DNA of 64,000 bases from Polyangium mundeleinium (GTDB lineage Bacteria; Myxococcota_A; Polyangia; Polyangiales; Polyangiaceae), in assembly GCF_028369105.1 (NCBI RefSeq), contig NZ_JAQNDO010000001.1:4990501-5054500 (forward strand). Direction: 5' to 3'. Positions 26,409 through 36,354 of the stretch are shown here, piece by piece; position 1 is the stretch's first letter, and each line of letters begins with the position of its first letter. A program made the position numbers and the translations under genes. The notes beneath the pieces were generated by a model. It was not told where the DNA came from and did not search any database. It saw only the letters and a list, made by a program, of their open reading frames with translations.

Positions 26409-27254
26409 TCAACCGACCGGCGGTGCCGGCAGCCTACCACGGCTCGCCGTGTTGACGATCTTCACAAGCCGGTCGATCGCACGTTCGAGGCCAAGCGCCG
26501 ACGTGTCGATGATGTGGGCCGCGCGCTCGTAGAGGGCACGTCGCGCGCGCAGGATCGCGCGAAGCTCCTCCATCGCCGCCGGCCGGCTCGCCATCGGCCG
26601 CGCGTCGCCTTGGTCGATCACGCGCTGGAAGTGATCCTCGGGACGCGCGCGCAGCCACACGGTCACGGCCTCGCGACAGAGAAGTTCGAACGTCTCGTGA
26701 TCGGTCACGAGGCTGCCGCTCGTCGCGACGATCCCACGATCGCCACGCGTGACGAGCCGCGTGAGCTCCTCGCGTTCGAGCCTGCGGAAGTAGGCCGTGC
26801 CGTGCATCTCGAAGATTTCAGTGAGACTCATGCCGGTCCGCGTCACGACGAGGCTGTCGAGCTCCACGAAGGGCAACCCGATCCGGGCCGCCGCGCGGCT
26901 CCCCAGCGTGGTTTTTCCCGCCCCGCGCAGGCCGAGCAGCGCCACGAGCGGGCCCTTCACGGCTGCGCGCGGCGCCTCCGTGGGCGCGTCTGCGAGCAGC
27001 GCCGACGCCGACGTGTCGAGCGCGCGCGCGATCGCGTCGAGACGAACCACGGACACGTTCGCCTTGCCGCCCTCGACGAGCACCAGAAACCGCTCGCTCA
27101 CGCCCGACGCGACCCCGAGATCCCGGAGCGTCAAACCCGCCGCGCGCCGCCGCTCGCGCACCCGCTCGCCGAGCACCCGCAGGAGCGGCGAGCCCACGCC
27201 TTCCGGTTCGTCTGCGCCCGCGTCGGGCTTCTTTCGGGCGGCCACGTCATGCAC
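26409..27254 (-). CDS. boxR: BoxR/BzdR-type regulator (HTH fused to shikimate kinase-like domain)
   Basis: A 281-residue fusion. An XRE-type helix-turn-helix domain (about 25-85, LTLRDLGVASGVSERFL) is joined to a shikimate kinase-like domain with P-loop GLRGAGKTT (about 108-116), the GIVATSGSLV segment and the lid ARPMASRP. This architecture is known for BzdR and BoxR, repressors of anaerobic and aerobic benzoate pathways that sense benzoyl-CoA through the kinase-like domain. It is divergent from boxC-boxB, as expected for BoxR. The start is GTG at 27254, with another GTG at 27245; both lie inside or next to the candidate operator, so self-repression is likely. Confidence 0.85.
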   Translation of the reverse strand: MHDVAARKKPDAGADEPEGVGSPLLRVLGERVRERRRAAGLTLRDLGVASGVSERFLVLVEGGKANVSVVRLDAIARALDTSASALLADAPTEAPRAAVKGPLVALLGLRGAGKTTLGSRAAARIGLPFVELDSLVVTRTGMSLTEIFEMHGTAYFRRLEREELTRLVTRGDRGIVATSGSLVTDHETFELLCREAVTVWLRARPEDHFQRVIDQGDARPMASRPAAMEELRAILRARRALYERAAHIIDTSALGLERAIDRLVKIVNTASRGRLPAPPVG

Positions 27255-27297
27255 TATATTTCATGAGCGCGGCAAAGGCACGCAGTATATTGCTTGA
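27250..27297. promoter_or_regulatory. Candidate BoxR operator: 17-bp direct repeat, 31-bp spacing
   Basis: Between boxR and boxC lie TGCACTATATTTCATGA (27250-27266) and CGCAGTATATTGCTTGA (27281-27297), 13 of 17 bases identical, with starts 31 bp apart, about three helix turns. They are the AT-richest bases in the neighbourhood and overlap the boxR start codon. The position between a repressor and its likely target operon, plus same-face spacing, supports an operator. TGCA-type elements are known for BzdR; exact equivalence is inference. A TATATT at 27286-27291 might also be a -10 for boxC. Confidence 0.6.
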
Positions 27298-27330
27298 CAC
27301 CCTCCCGCCCCGGTGATGGAGTTTTCGGCG

Positions 27331-29006
27331 ATGGGCATCGAGAGTGAAAGCGGCGGGGCCAAGGCGCCCGCCATCCGTTTCGAGACACATCCGAGCCGCT
27401 ACAAGCACTGGAAGCTGTCGTTCGACGGCGCGATCGCGCGGCTCGTGATGGATGTGGTCGAGGAGGCGCCGATGCGCCCCGGCTACACGCTGAAGCTGAA
27501 CAGCTACGACCTCGGCGTGGACATCGAGCTCGCGGACGCGGTGGAGCGGCTGCGCTTCGAGCACCCCGAGGTGAAGGTCGTGATCGTCACGAGCGGGCAG
27601 CCGCGCATCTTCTGCGCCGGCGCGAACATCTACATGCTCGGCTCGTCGACGCACGCCTTCAAGGTCAACTTCTGCAAGTACACGAACGAGACGCGCCTCT
27701 CGCTCGAAGCCGCCTGCGCCGAGAGCGACCAGCACTACGTGGCCGCGCTGAACGGCGTGGCCTCGGGCGGCGGCTACGAGCTCGCGCTCGCGTGCGAGAA
27801 GATCCTGCTCTGCGACGATGGATCGAGCGCGGTCTCGTTCCCGGAGACGCCGCTGCTCGCCGTGCTCCCGGGCACGGGCGGGCTCACGCGCCTCGTGGAC
27901 AAGCGCAAGGTCCGCCGCGATCTCGCCGACGTGTTCAGCACGCTCGCCGAGGGCGTTCGCGGCAAGCGCGCCGAGGAGTGGCGCCTCGTCGATCGTTCGA
28001 TCCCGAAGAGCCGCTTCGATCAGGTGGTGATCGAGGAGGCAAACGCGATCGCCGCGCGCACGAAGGACAAGCAGGGCCCGGGCGTCACGCTCGCCCCGCT
28101 CGACGTGAAGCGCTCCGAGGACGGCAGCAAGATCAAGTCCGAGTACAAGTACGTCACGCTCGTCATCGACAGCGCGACGCGCGTCGCCGAGATCGAGGTG
28201 CGCGCGCCCGAGGGCACGCCGGAGACGACGGTGGAGGCGCTCCACAAGAGCGGCTCCGACGTGTGGTCGCTGCGCGTGTTCCGCGAGCTCGACGACGCGC
28301 TGCTCGACCTGCGCTTCAACCACCCGGAGGCGGGCCTCGTGCTGCTCCGGACGAAGGGCGATCCCGAGGCCGTTCGCGCCGCGGATCGCGCGCTCCACGC
28401 GCTGCAGGACGACTGGTTCGCCCGCGAGATCCTGCTCAAGATGCGCCGCACCCTGAAGCGCCTGGATCTCACGGCGCGCAGCGTGTTCTCGCTCGTCGAG
28501 CCCGGCTCGTGTTTCGCGGGCAGCCTCTTCGAGCTGGCCCTCGCCGGCGACCGGACCTACATGCTCGACGGCGGCGACGAGCCGCCCGTGATCGGCCTCT
28601 CGCCGCTGAACTTCGGCCCGTTCCCGATGCCGAACGGCCTCACGCGTCTGGAGACGCGGTTCCTGCACGATCCTTCGGCCGTGAAGCGTCTGGAAGGACA
28701 AACGGAGCTGCTCGACGCGGACGCCGCCAAGAAGCTCGGGCTCGTGACGTTCACGCCCGACGAGATGGACTGGGACGACGAGGTGCGGATCGCGGTCGAG
28801 GAGCGCGCGAGCCTGTCGCCCGACGCGCTGACCGGGATGGAGGCCTCGCTGCGATTCGCGGGGCCCGAGACGCTGGAGACGAAGATCTTCGGGCGCCTCT
28901 CGGCCTGGCAAAACTGGATCTTCCAGCGCCCGAATGCGGTCGGCGAGCGGGGCGCGCTCACGATGTACGGCCGGCCCGAGCGACCCGAATTCGACTGGAG
29001 GCGAAC

Positions 29007-29010
<4 letters not shown>
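27331..29010 (+). CDS. boxC: BoxC, 2,3-epoxybenzoyl-CoA dihydrolase
   Basis: A 559-residue crotonase-superfamily enzyme of BoxC size. It opens the ring of 2,3-epoxybenzoyl-CoA, using two waters, to give 3,4-dehydroadipyl-CoA semialdehyde and formate. Motifs seen include FCAGANIYMLGSSTHAFKVN (about residues 94-113), NGVASGGGYELALACE (oxyanion hole) and FPETPLLAVLPGTGGL. A second crotonase-like half occupies about 330-540. The ATG at 27331 follows TGGAG at about 9 nt; ATG 27316 and GTG 27313 lack a clear site. Its stop overlaps the boxB GTG (GTGA). Confidence 0.93.
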
Positions 29011-30446
<1,436 letters not shown>

Positions 30447-30475
30447 GCTGAGCGTTTCGTGTTGGGGCCGCTGCG

Positions 30476-30786
30476 CCGGGGCGCTGCCCCGGTCCCCGCG
30501 GGGGGCTGTCCGCCCCCTCGACCCCGGACCAGCCAGGGGCTGGACCCAGGTTTGAAAAACTGCGCGGTGCGCAGTTTTTCAAACAGGCCGACGAAGAACC
30601 CAGGTTGCCAGCAGAACCCGCAGCGCGGCTGTCTTGGTCGGCAACGCCGCTGTCGGTCTTGACCGGGCCTGTTCGATGAACTGCGCACCGCGCAGTTCAT
30701 CGAGCTTGGGTCCAGCCCCTGGCTGGTCCAGGTGCAGGGGCGGACAGCCCCTGCTGGGGCCTGGGGCAAAGCCCCAGCGCAGCGCC
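30476..30786. repeat. 311-bp composite hairpin element, copy 2 (inverted partner at 34796)
   Basis: The whole 356-bp gap between boxB and the PP2C gene is this element. It is two four-hairpin modules facing away from a centre of about 90 bp. The left module (minus orientation) has stems at 30476-30492, 30501-30517, 30529-30543 and a 16-bp perfect stem at 30550-30584. The right module (plus orientation) has stems at 30673-30703 (14 bp), 30712-30726, 30734-30754 (loop GGACA) and 30761-30777. Read on the opposite strand it matches 34796-35106 at about 95%. No ORF of note; no transposase inside. Confidence 0.9.
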
Positions 30787-30802
30787 TTCAAAACGAAACC
30801 AC

Positions 30803-32074
30803 CTACGACGTGTAAGGCGTGACGCCTTGGGCTTCGAAAAGCTCGGCGCGTGCTTCGGAGAGCTCGGTGTTCACCGTGCGCAGGCGCTGCGAGAGGCCCT
30901 GCACGAAGCTCCAGAGCAGCTTCACGGCGAGCACTGGCTCGCGTCGCATGACGTTCATCATGTCTGTTCGTGTGATGACCATCGTGCGTACGGGCTCGAG
31001 GGCCCGCACGGTGGCCGAGCGCCGCGAGTCGTCGACGAGGCCCATCTCGCCGAAGTATCCGCCTGTCATGATCGACGTGATGGCGACGTTGTCCTTCTCG
31101 ACGGCCACCCGCCCTCGCAGGATCACGTAGAGATCCTCGCCTGGCTCGCCCTCGGTCACGATCGCTGCGCCGATCGGGTGGCTGCGCACGTCCGAGATCG
31201 CCAGGATCTCGGCCTGCTCGCGGTAGGTCAGGTGCATGAAGAGCGGGATGCCGCGCAGCGCCTCGTGTTTCGTGAGCGCCTCTGGCTCCGGCTCCTCTGC
31301 TGTCGCGCCGTGGAACGAGAGCACGAGCGCCGTGATGTTGTCGCGGCCGCCTCGCTCGTTCGCGACGTCGACGAGCGCTTCTGCGAGGTTGTCCGGTACG
31401 CCGGCGCAGAGCGCGGGGACCTCCTCGTCCTCGATGTACCCGTAGAGGCCGTCGCTGCAGATCAGGAAGAGATCGCCCGGCATGATTTCCACGAGCAGCG
31501 TGTCGACCTGCACCGACGCCTGCGTCCCCACGGCCCGCGTGAGCACGCTGCGAAGGGCGCTCACCTTGGCTTGCTCCTTCGTCATCGTGCCGTTCTTGAT
31601 CGAGGCCGCGACGATCGTGTGGTCCTCGGTCAGCCGGTTCGCCACGCCTTGCCGCAGGAGGTAGGCGCGGCTGTCGCCCACGTGCCCGACGACGCCGCGA
31701 TCTCCTGCGACCGCGAAGAGCACCATCGTCGTGCCCATGCCGCGGAGCTTGGGGTCGTTCTCGGCCATGGCCCAGAGGTCCGCGCATGCGGCCTGGATTG
31801 CCGAGGCGACGAGCTCCTGCGCCGCGACGCGGTTCTCCTGGGAGGGGTTTGCCGCGAAGCGCGTGAGCACGTCGACCCGATCGGCCACGTAGGCCCGCGC
31901 GACGTCGACTGCGCGGCGCGACGCGACGTCGCCGGCTGCCTGGCCGCCCATGCCGTCGGCGACGATGTACAGGCCGAGGTCGGGGTCTGCGAGGTGGCTG
32001 TCCTCGTTGCGCTTGCGCTTCCGGCCGACGTGCGTCGCGGCCTGCGGCGAAACCGAGAGGGGCATGCCCCGCAT
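30803..32074 (-). CDS. PP2C-type protein phosphatase fused to a cyclic-nucleotide-binding domain
   Basis: A 423-residue protein. The N-terminal PP2C domain (about 10-255) carries the metal motifs RNEDSH, VADGMGG (about 38-44), VGHVGDSRAYL, CSDGLYGYI and RGGRDNITALV. The C-terminal half (about 280-400) is a cNMP-binding fold with GEDLYVILRGRVAVEK and GGYFGEMGLVDDSRRSATVRA, the phosphate-binding cassette. It should remove phosphate from Ser/Thr targets, perhaps gated by a cyclic nucleotide. With several Hanks kinases in the window it is a natural antagonist, but no partner is adjacent. A small membrane protein gene lies 52 nt upstream on the same strand. Confidence 0.9.
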   Translation of the reverse strand: MRGMPLSVSPQAATHVGRKRKRNEDSHLADPDLGLYIVADGMGGQAAGDVASRRAVDVARAYVADRVDVLTRFAANPSQENRVAAQELVASAIQAACADLWAMAENDPKLRGMGTTMVLFAVAGDRGVVGHVGDSRAYLLRQGVANRLTEDHTIVAASIKNGTMTKEQAKVSALRSVLTRAVGTQASVQVDTLLVEIMPGDLFLICSDGLYGYIEDEEVPALCAGVPDNLAEALVDVANERGGRDNITALVLSFHGATAEEPEPEALTKHEALRGIPLFMHLTYREQAEILAISDVRSHPIGAAIVTEGEPGEDLYVILRGRVAVEKDNVAITSIMTGGYFGEMGLVDDSRRSATVRALEPVRTMVITRTDMMNVMRREPVLAVKLLWSFVQGLSQRLRTVNTELSEARAELFEAQGVTPYTS

Positions 32075-32126
32075 CCTAGTCGAGGCGAACGCTCCTTCGG
32101 AAGGGGCGGAACGTGGCGCTCCTCGG

Positions 32127-32609
32127 TCAAACCGTGGGGGCGCGTCGCTGGAACGGGAGAAACCCGATCGCGAGTGCGAGCCCGAAGATCACGTGTTCGA
32201 GGATCGCGGGACCCACGGGCGCGCTCGTCGCGAGTGCGCCGAGTCCCGCCGCGGGCAGGACAACCCGGTACATGACGAACCAGACGATCACGCCGTACGC
32301 CGCGCCGAACACGAGCGTGCGGAACACGTTCGCGCCGAGGACGAGCAAGCCGAACAGCGCGCCCCAGCCGATCGAGACGGCGAAATGCAGGAGGATGCCG
32401 AGCACCACGGCGCCCGCGTCGAAGCCGGGCGCGAACGCGCGTTCGGCGAGGAACGGCGCCGAGGCTCCCTTGAACACGACCCACGGGTCGCCCCCGCGCG
32501 CGACCGCCGACAGGAGCCCGTACAGGCTCAGCACGATCCCGCCGAAAATGCCCGCGATCACGCCGCCCGAGAGCGCGATGACCGTCCTCTGTCTCCCCCT
32601 CGCCGCCAT
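32127..32609 (-). CDS. Small multi-pass membrane protein
   Basis: A 160-residue protein with about four membrane segments (VIALSGGVIAGIFGGIVLSL, AGAVVLGILLHFAVSIGWG, LVFGAAYGVIVWFVMYRVV, EHVIFGLALAIGFLPF). No signal peptide or known family is evident. It lies upstream of the PP2C gene on the same strand and divergent from the 32722 gene. Confidence 0.65.
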   Translation of the reverse strand: MAARGRQRTVIALSGGVIAGIFGGIVLSLYGLLSAVARGGDPWVVFKGASAPFLAERAFAPGFDAGAVVLGILLHFAVSIGWGALFGLLVLGANVFRTLVFGAAYGVIVWFVMYRVVLPAAGLGALATSAPVGPAILEHVIFGLALAIGFLPFQRRAPTV

Positions 32610-32721
32610 GTAGGTCCCGTGGCGCCAAGGGCTTGCATGTCAACCGCGGGCCTCCTGTCGCAATCGGGCGAGCTCGGCGTCTCTGCCTTGACGCCGGCCG
32701 GTGGCTCCCGATCATCCGTCC

Positions 32722-34482
32722 ATGACAATCACACTTCGGCGCGATATCGCGCTCCTCTTGGCCTTGGCCTCGGCCGCTGCGCTCGGCGCGACCGGGGTAT
32801 CGTGTTCCGCGAACAGCAACAACGGGGACTCGTCCGCGACCCAGGGAACCGGCGGGGCCGGTGCTTCTGGATCGGGCGGCTCGGCCGGCGCGGGCGGGGA
32901 AGGGGGGACGTTCATTGGCAGCGGCCCCAATCCCGACGGACCGTTCCTCGATTTCCCCGCCGGCCCGCAGCTCGACATGGGCGCGCCGGCCGAGGCGCCC
33001 GGACTCTTCCAGGGCACGCCCGGAGAGCCGCAGGGCGGACCGTGCGTCTCGGAGCCGCCGGTGGACGCGCTCGTCCCGACGAACTGGACCCCGCTGCGCT
33101 TCGAATGGATCGCGCCGCCGGGGCACAACGTCTTCGAGCTTCGGCTCAAGGTCGACAACCAGGTGAACGAGCTCGTGGTCTACACGTCGGCCACGTCGTA
33201 CACGATTCCCGCGGAGATCTGGTCCGGGCTCGCGGGGCACAGCGCGGGCCGCGACATCAAGATGGCCGTGCGAAGCGCCCAGATCGACGGCGGCCAGCTC
33301 GTCGCAGGTCCGCTCGCAGGGACCGAGGGCGTGGTCCACGTGGCGCCCGTGGCGGCGCCGGGCTCGATCGTTTACTGGACGACGGGCGCGCCGGGCTCGG
33401 GCAAGACCGCATTGAAGGGTTTTGCCATCGGCGACACCCAGTTGACGACGGTGCTCTCGCCCGAGATCATGGGCGGCGATACGACATGCGTGGCCTGCCA
33501 CGCCTCGTCGCCGGACGGCGCGCTCACGTTTTTCACGCGTGACGCGTCGATCGGGACGCGGACCGTCACGGCGCGAAAGGTGGACGGGACGGCGGGTTTG
33601 CCCACGGAGGCGCAGGTCTCGGCCGTCGCGCTCGGCCTGCTCGGGCGGCAAAAGCAATCGGCGCCGACGCTCTCGGAGAAGCATTTTACGGCGCAGGACG
33701 CCGTCGCCATCACGGTGATGATCGACCCTGCGTTCACGGCGAACAGGAACGAGCTCGTCTGGACCGACCTGCATACCCAGGATCCGGCGACGGGCTCGGG
33801 CATTCTCCCGCGGGTCGGGGATACCCACGCCCCCGCGTCGCCGACGTTCTGGCACGACGGGACGACGATCGCGTACACGACGGCCACGACCTCCGGCGAA
33901 GGCGTCGTCACGGGCATCACGGACGCCGACACGACGATGGACATCTACACGGTGCCCTTCAACGACCGACAAGGCGGCAATGCGACGCCGCTGCCCGGCG
34001 CGAGTGATCCGGGGTTTCTGGAGTTTTACCCCGTCATCTCGCCGGGGGACACGTTGCTCGCGTTCAATCGGTTCGCGCCCTACAAGTTCGACGGCGTGAA
34101 CTGGGCGGATTCGTACGACGAGCCGATGGCCGAGGTCTTCGTCGTGCCGGCGAAGGGCGGCGAGCCGGTGCGCGTCGCCGCCAACGATCCGCCGGCCTGC
34201 GTGAACCGATCGAGCCCGGGCATCACGAACTCGTGGCCGCGCTGGGCGCCGAGCGCCGAGGTGTTCCAGGGGAAGAGGTATTACTGGCTGACGTTCAGCT
34301 CGAAGCGGCGCGATCTGAACAACCCGCAGCTCTTCGTGAGCGGCGTCGTGACGAAGGTGCAGCCCGACGGCTCCGAGGTCATCGAAAAGACCTACCCCGC
34401 GCTGTACGTGACGTCGCAGGTCCCCGAGGAGAACAACCACACGCCCGCCTGGGACGTGTTCCAGATCGAACCGCCCCAGTAG
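32722..34482 (+). CDS. Secreted beta-propeller-like lipoprotein with a CxxCH motif
   Basis: A 586-residue protein with a lipoprotein signal (GVSC near residues 25-28) and a Gly/Ser linker. A beta-sandwich-like region follows and then a WD40/TolB-like repeat region (PRVGDTHAPASPTFWHDGTTI, EFYPVISPGDTLLAFN and similar, each Ser/Asp-rich). Near residue 258 it has CVACHASSPDG, a classic single heme c attachment motif just before the propeller part. A family of TolB-like secreted proteins with such a motif is common in Polyangiaceae. Whether heme is attached is uncertain. The start ATG 32722 is clear. The stop precedes the 43-bp repeat array. Confidence 0.75.
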   Translation: MTITLRRDIALLLALASAAALGATGVSCSANSNNGDSSATQGTGGAGASGSGGSAGAGGEGGTFIGSGPNPDGPFLDFPAGPQLDMGAPAEAPGLFQGTPGEPQGGPCVSEPPVDALVPTNWTPLRFEWIAPPGHNVFELRLKVDNQVNELVVYTSATSYTIPAEIWSGLAGHSAGRDIKMAVRSAQIDGGQLVAGPLAGTEGVVHVAPVAAPGSIVYWTTGAPGSGKTALKGFAIGDTQLTTVLSPEIMGGDTTCVACHASSPDGALTFFTRDASIGTRTVTARKVDGTAGLPTEAQVSAVALGLLGRQKQSAPTLSEKHFTAQDAVAITVMIDPAFTANRNELVWTDLHTQDPATGSGILPRVGDTHAPASPTFWHDGTTIAYTTATTSGEGVVTGITDADTTMDIYTVPFNDRQGGNATPLPGASDPGFLEFYPVISPGDTLLAFNRFAPYKFDGVNWADSYDEPMAEVFVVPAKGGEPVRVAANDPPACVNRSSPGITNSWPRWAPSAEVFQGKRYYWLTFSSKRRDLNNPQLFVSGVVTKVQPDGSEVIEKTYPALYVTSQVPEENNHTPAWDVFQIEPPQ

Positions 34483-34531
34483 CAGGATTCCCCGCACCCG
34501 CACGCGGTGGCGCATGGCGCGCGCCGCGCAT

Positions 34532-34796
34532 CGTTGCGCGAGCGACGCCCACCTCCTGGCGGTCGCCCCGGAACCGTTGCGCAAGGCGCGGCCACGCCGT
34601 GGCCGAGGGTGCGGAAACGTTGCGCAAGCGGCGTCCAGGTCCTGGAAGTGCGCTCGGAAACGTTGCGCGAGCGGCGATCACCTCATGGCGGTGGGCTCGG
34701 CAACGTTACGCGACCGGCATCCCTGTCGCGGCTGCGCCTCGCGCAACGATGCTGCACCGTCGTCCATCCCGTGCGGCGCCCTCGCGCAACGTTGCG
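34532..34796. repeat. Tandem array, exact 43-bp period, about six units
   Basis: Six units and part of a seventh start at 34532, 34575, 34618, 34661, 34704, 34747 and 34790, each exactly 43 bp apart. Each opens with a core like CGTTGCGCGAGCGGCG, preceded by GGAAA or GCAA, so the unit boundary is palindromic (GCAACGTTGC). The rest of each unit is variable, and copies diverge towards both ends. The period is not a multiple of three and the strand frames are not conserved, so it is not a protein repeat. The last unit runs directly into copy 3 of the hairpin element. Confidence 0.85.
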
Positions 34797-35106
34797 GCGC
34801 TGTACTGGGGCTTTGCCCCAGGCCCCAGCAGGGGCTGTCCGCCCCTGCACCCGGACCAGCCAGGGGCTGGACCCAAGCTCGATGAACTGCGCGGTGCGCA
34901 GCTCATCGAACAGGCCCGGTCAAGACCGACAGCGGCGTTGCCGACCAAGACAGCCGCGCTGCGGGTTCGGCTGGCGACCAGGGTTGTTCGTCGGCCTGTT
35001 TGAAAAACTGCGCGGAGCGCAGTTTTTCAACCCTGGGTCCAGCCCCTGGCTGGTCCGGGGTCGAGGGGGCGGACAGCCCCCCGCGGGGTCCGGGGCGGCG
35101 CCCCGG
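34796..35106. repeat. 311-bp composite hairpin element, copy 3 (inverted partner of 30476)
   Basis: Inverted and about 95% identical to 30476-30786. The left module (minus orientation) has stems at 34805-34821, 34828-34848, 34856-34870 and 34879-34909. The right module (plus orientation) has stems at 35000-35030, 35039-35053, 35065-35081 (loop GGACA) and 35090-35106. One base change in the 34879-34909 stem is A-C on one strand but a paired G-U on the other. It fills the gap up to 19 bp from the stop of the next, convergent gene. Confidence 0.9.
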
Positions 35107-35124
35107 TCCGGTCCGCTTCGGGCC

Positions 35125-36345
35125 TCACGGAAGGGCTTCGAGCGCGCCTTCCGCCTCCTTCACGTCCTTCGTGAACTCCTTCACGTGGCGGTCCCGCTCC
35201 TCGCTTTGCCATTCCGCATCCGAAAACACGCTCTCCGCATAGGCCTTCGTCGTGTAGAAAGGCCCGTCGCGCCCTGGGACGAGTTCGCGGTCGGGGTAGG
35301 TGTCTTCTTTCAGCAGGTATGCCTCCACGTCGCGCAGCACGAACGGGGATTTCGCTCGCTCGTCGAGGACGAGTTTGCCGAAAATGCACATTTTCGCCTC
35401 CTGCGTGCCCGCGTCGAGCGGATCGTTGTGCTCCAGGTACGCGAACCCGTCCCCGTCGGCGTCGTCCACGCGGCCTACGACCACGTAACGGCCCGGTTTG
35501 TCCACGGCGAGGCGCAGGTACAAGCACAGCGAGCCGTTTTCGAGGACCTCGCGCACGTCGCCCGTCAGGCGGGCCGGCGGCGCGGGCGTGTAGATGACGT
35601 CGAACCGCGCGCCACCTTCCTCGCCGTCGATGCGCAGATCGAGGTTTACGGCGATGGGCCCGTGGTATCCGCCGAACCCCTCCTTCGCTGGGGCGAAGAG
35701 CGTGGTGACGGCGGATCCGCCTTCGTCGGCGAACACGACGGGGGCCGCGGGCATGTTGCCTGCCTGCGGCATCGTCTCCGGGACGCGGGCCTCGGCGCGC
35801 AGGACCTCGCACCGCGCAGGGCCTTCGCTCGTGGTGCACGAGACCTTGAGGCGCGCGGCCTCGTCGCCGACGAGATACAGGCGATCTTGCTCCAGCGTCA
35901 CGCGGGCGTCCGTGAGCTTCTTGTCCGATCGCGCGAGCGGCTGCGTGCTCTTCGCGACGGAATGCGCCTTCTGGAGATCGGGTTTTTCCGAGAGGGGGCG
36001 CGCGCCGGGCGGGTACCGTGTCGCCTGCAAATACCCTTCGAGCGTGTGTCGCGTGCGTTCCAGGCGCCTTTCGGCGCGTTCACGCGCGCCCGCCCCGTCG
36101 TCGCCTGCGGCTTTGGGGTCCACCCATCGGGACTTCGGGCCGTCCTGGCGAGGGGCGGGCGTGTCGCTTGCCGCGCGCGCGGGGGCTGCGGCGAAGAGCT
36201 CGTCTTCGGAGGGCGCGCGCCGCGGCGAGAGGCGATCGCGCTGCCAGAAAAGCAGGAGGCCTGCGGCGAGGACGACCGCCCCGAGGGCGAGGCGTCGCCG
36301 TCCCGACCGCGGGGAGGTCGTTTTTCCTGGCAATCGTTTCGTCAC
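35125..36345 (-). CDS. Single-pass envelope protein of unknown function
   Basis: A 406-residue protein starting at GTG 36345 with one N-terminal membrane span (LALGAVVLAAGLLLFW, about 19-34), a disordered Ala/Arg region and a beta-rich outer domain. Segments such as VGRVDDADGDGFAYLEHNDPLD carry Asp-rich turns that may bind calcium. Two Cys pairs are present. It lies 9 nt downstream of the secreted hydrolase-like gene and is probably co-transcribed with it. Confidence 0.65.
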   Translation of the reverse strand: MTKRLPGKTTSPRSGRRRLALGAVVLAAGLLLFWQRDRLSPRRAPSEDELFAAAPARAASDTPAPRQDGPKSRWVDPKAAGDDGAGARERAERRLERTRHTLEGYLQATRYPPGARPLSEKPDLQKAHSVAKSTQPLARSDKKLTDARVTLEQDRLYLVGDEAARLKVSCTTSEGPARCEVLRAEARVPETMPQAGNMPAAPVVFADEGGSAVTTLFAPAKEGFGGYHGPIAVNLDLRIDGEEGGARFDVIYTPAPPARLTGDVREVLENGSLCLYLRLAVDKPGRYVVVGRVDDADGDGFAYLEHNDPLDAGTQEAKMCIFGKLVLDERAKSPFVLRDVEAYLLKEDTYPDRELVPGRDGPFYTTKAYAESVFSDAEWQSEERDRHVKEFTKDVKEAEGALEALP

Positions 36346-36354
36346 GCGGAGGAT

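Noticed and set aside
31630-34584. Long minus-strand frame of nearly 1000 codons opposite the CxxCH lipoprotein
   Set aside because: Antisense shadow; no domain, and it would run through the divergent promoter and other genes.
34532-34796. CRISPR array
   Set aside because: The 43-bp steps have a conserved core and variable remainder, but the core is short, degenerate and partly palindromic across the boundary, units diverge smoothly, and no cas gene lies nearby. It fits a tandem repeat better.
34500-35100. Genes in the gap between 34482 and 35125 (several frames of 100-250 codons)
   Set aside because: All frames run across the 43-bp array and the hairpin element, with no conserved protein pattern; the composition follows the repeats.
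30476-35106. Composite transposon or integrative element carrying the 4-kb block
   Set aside because: No transposase, integrase or clear target duplications. The elements are non-coding and also occur as single modules elsewhere. Inversion remains possible but transfer is not supported.
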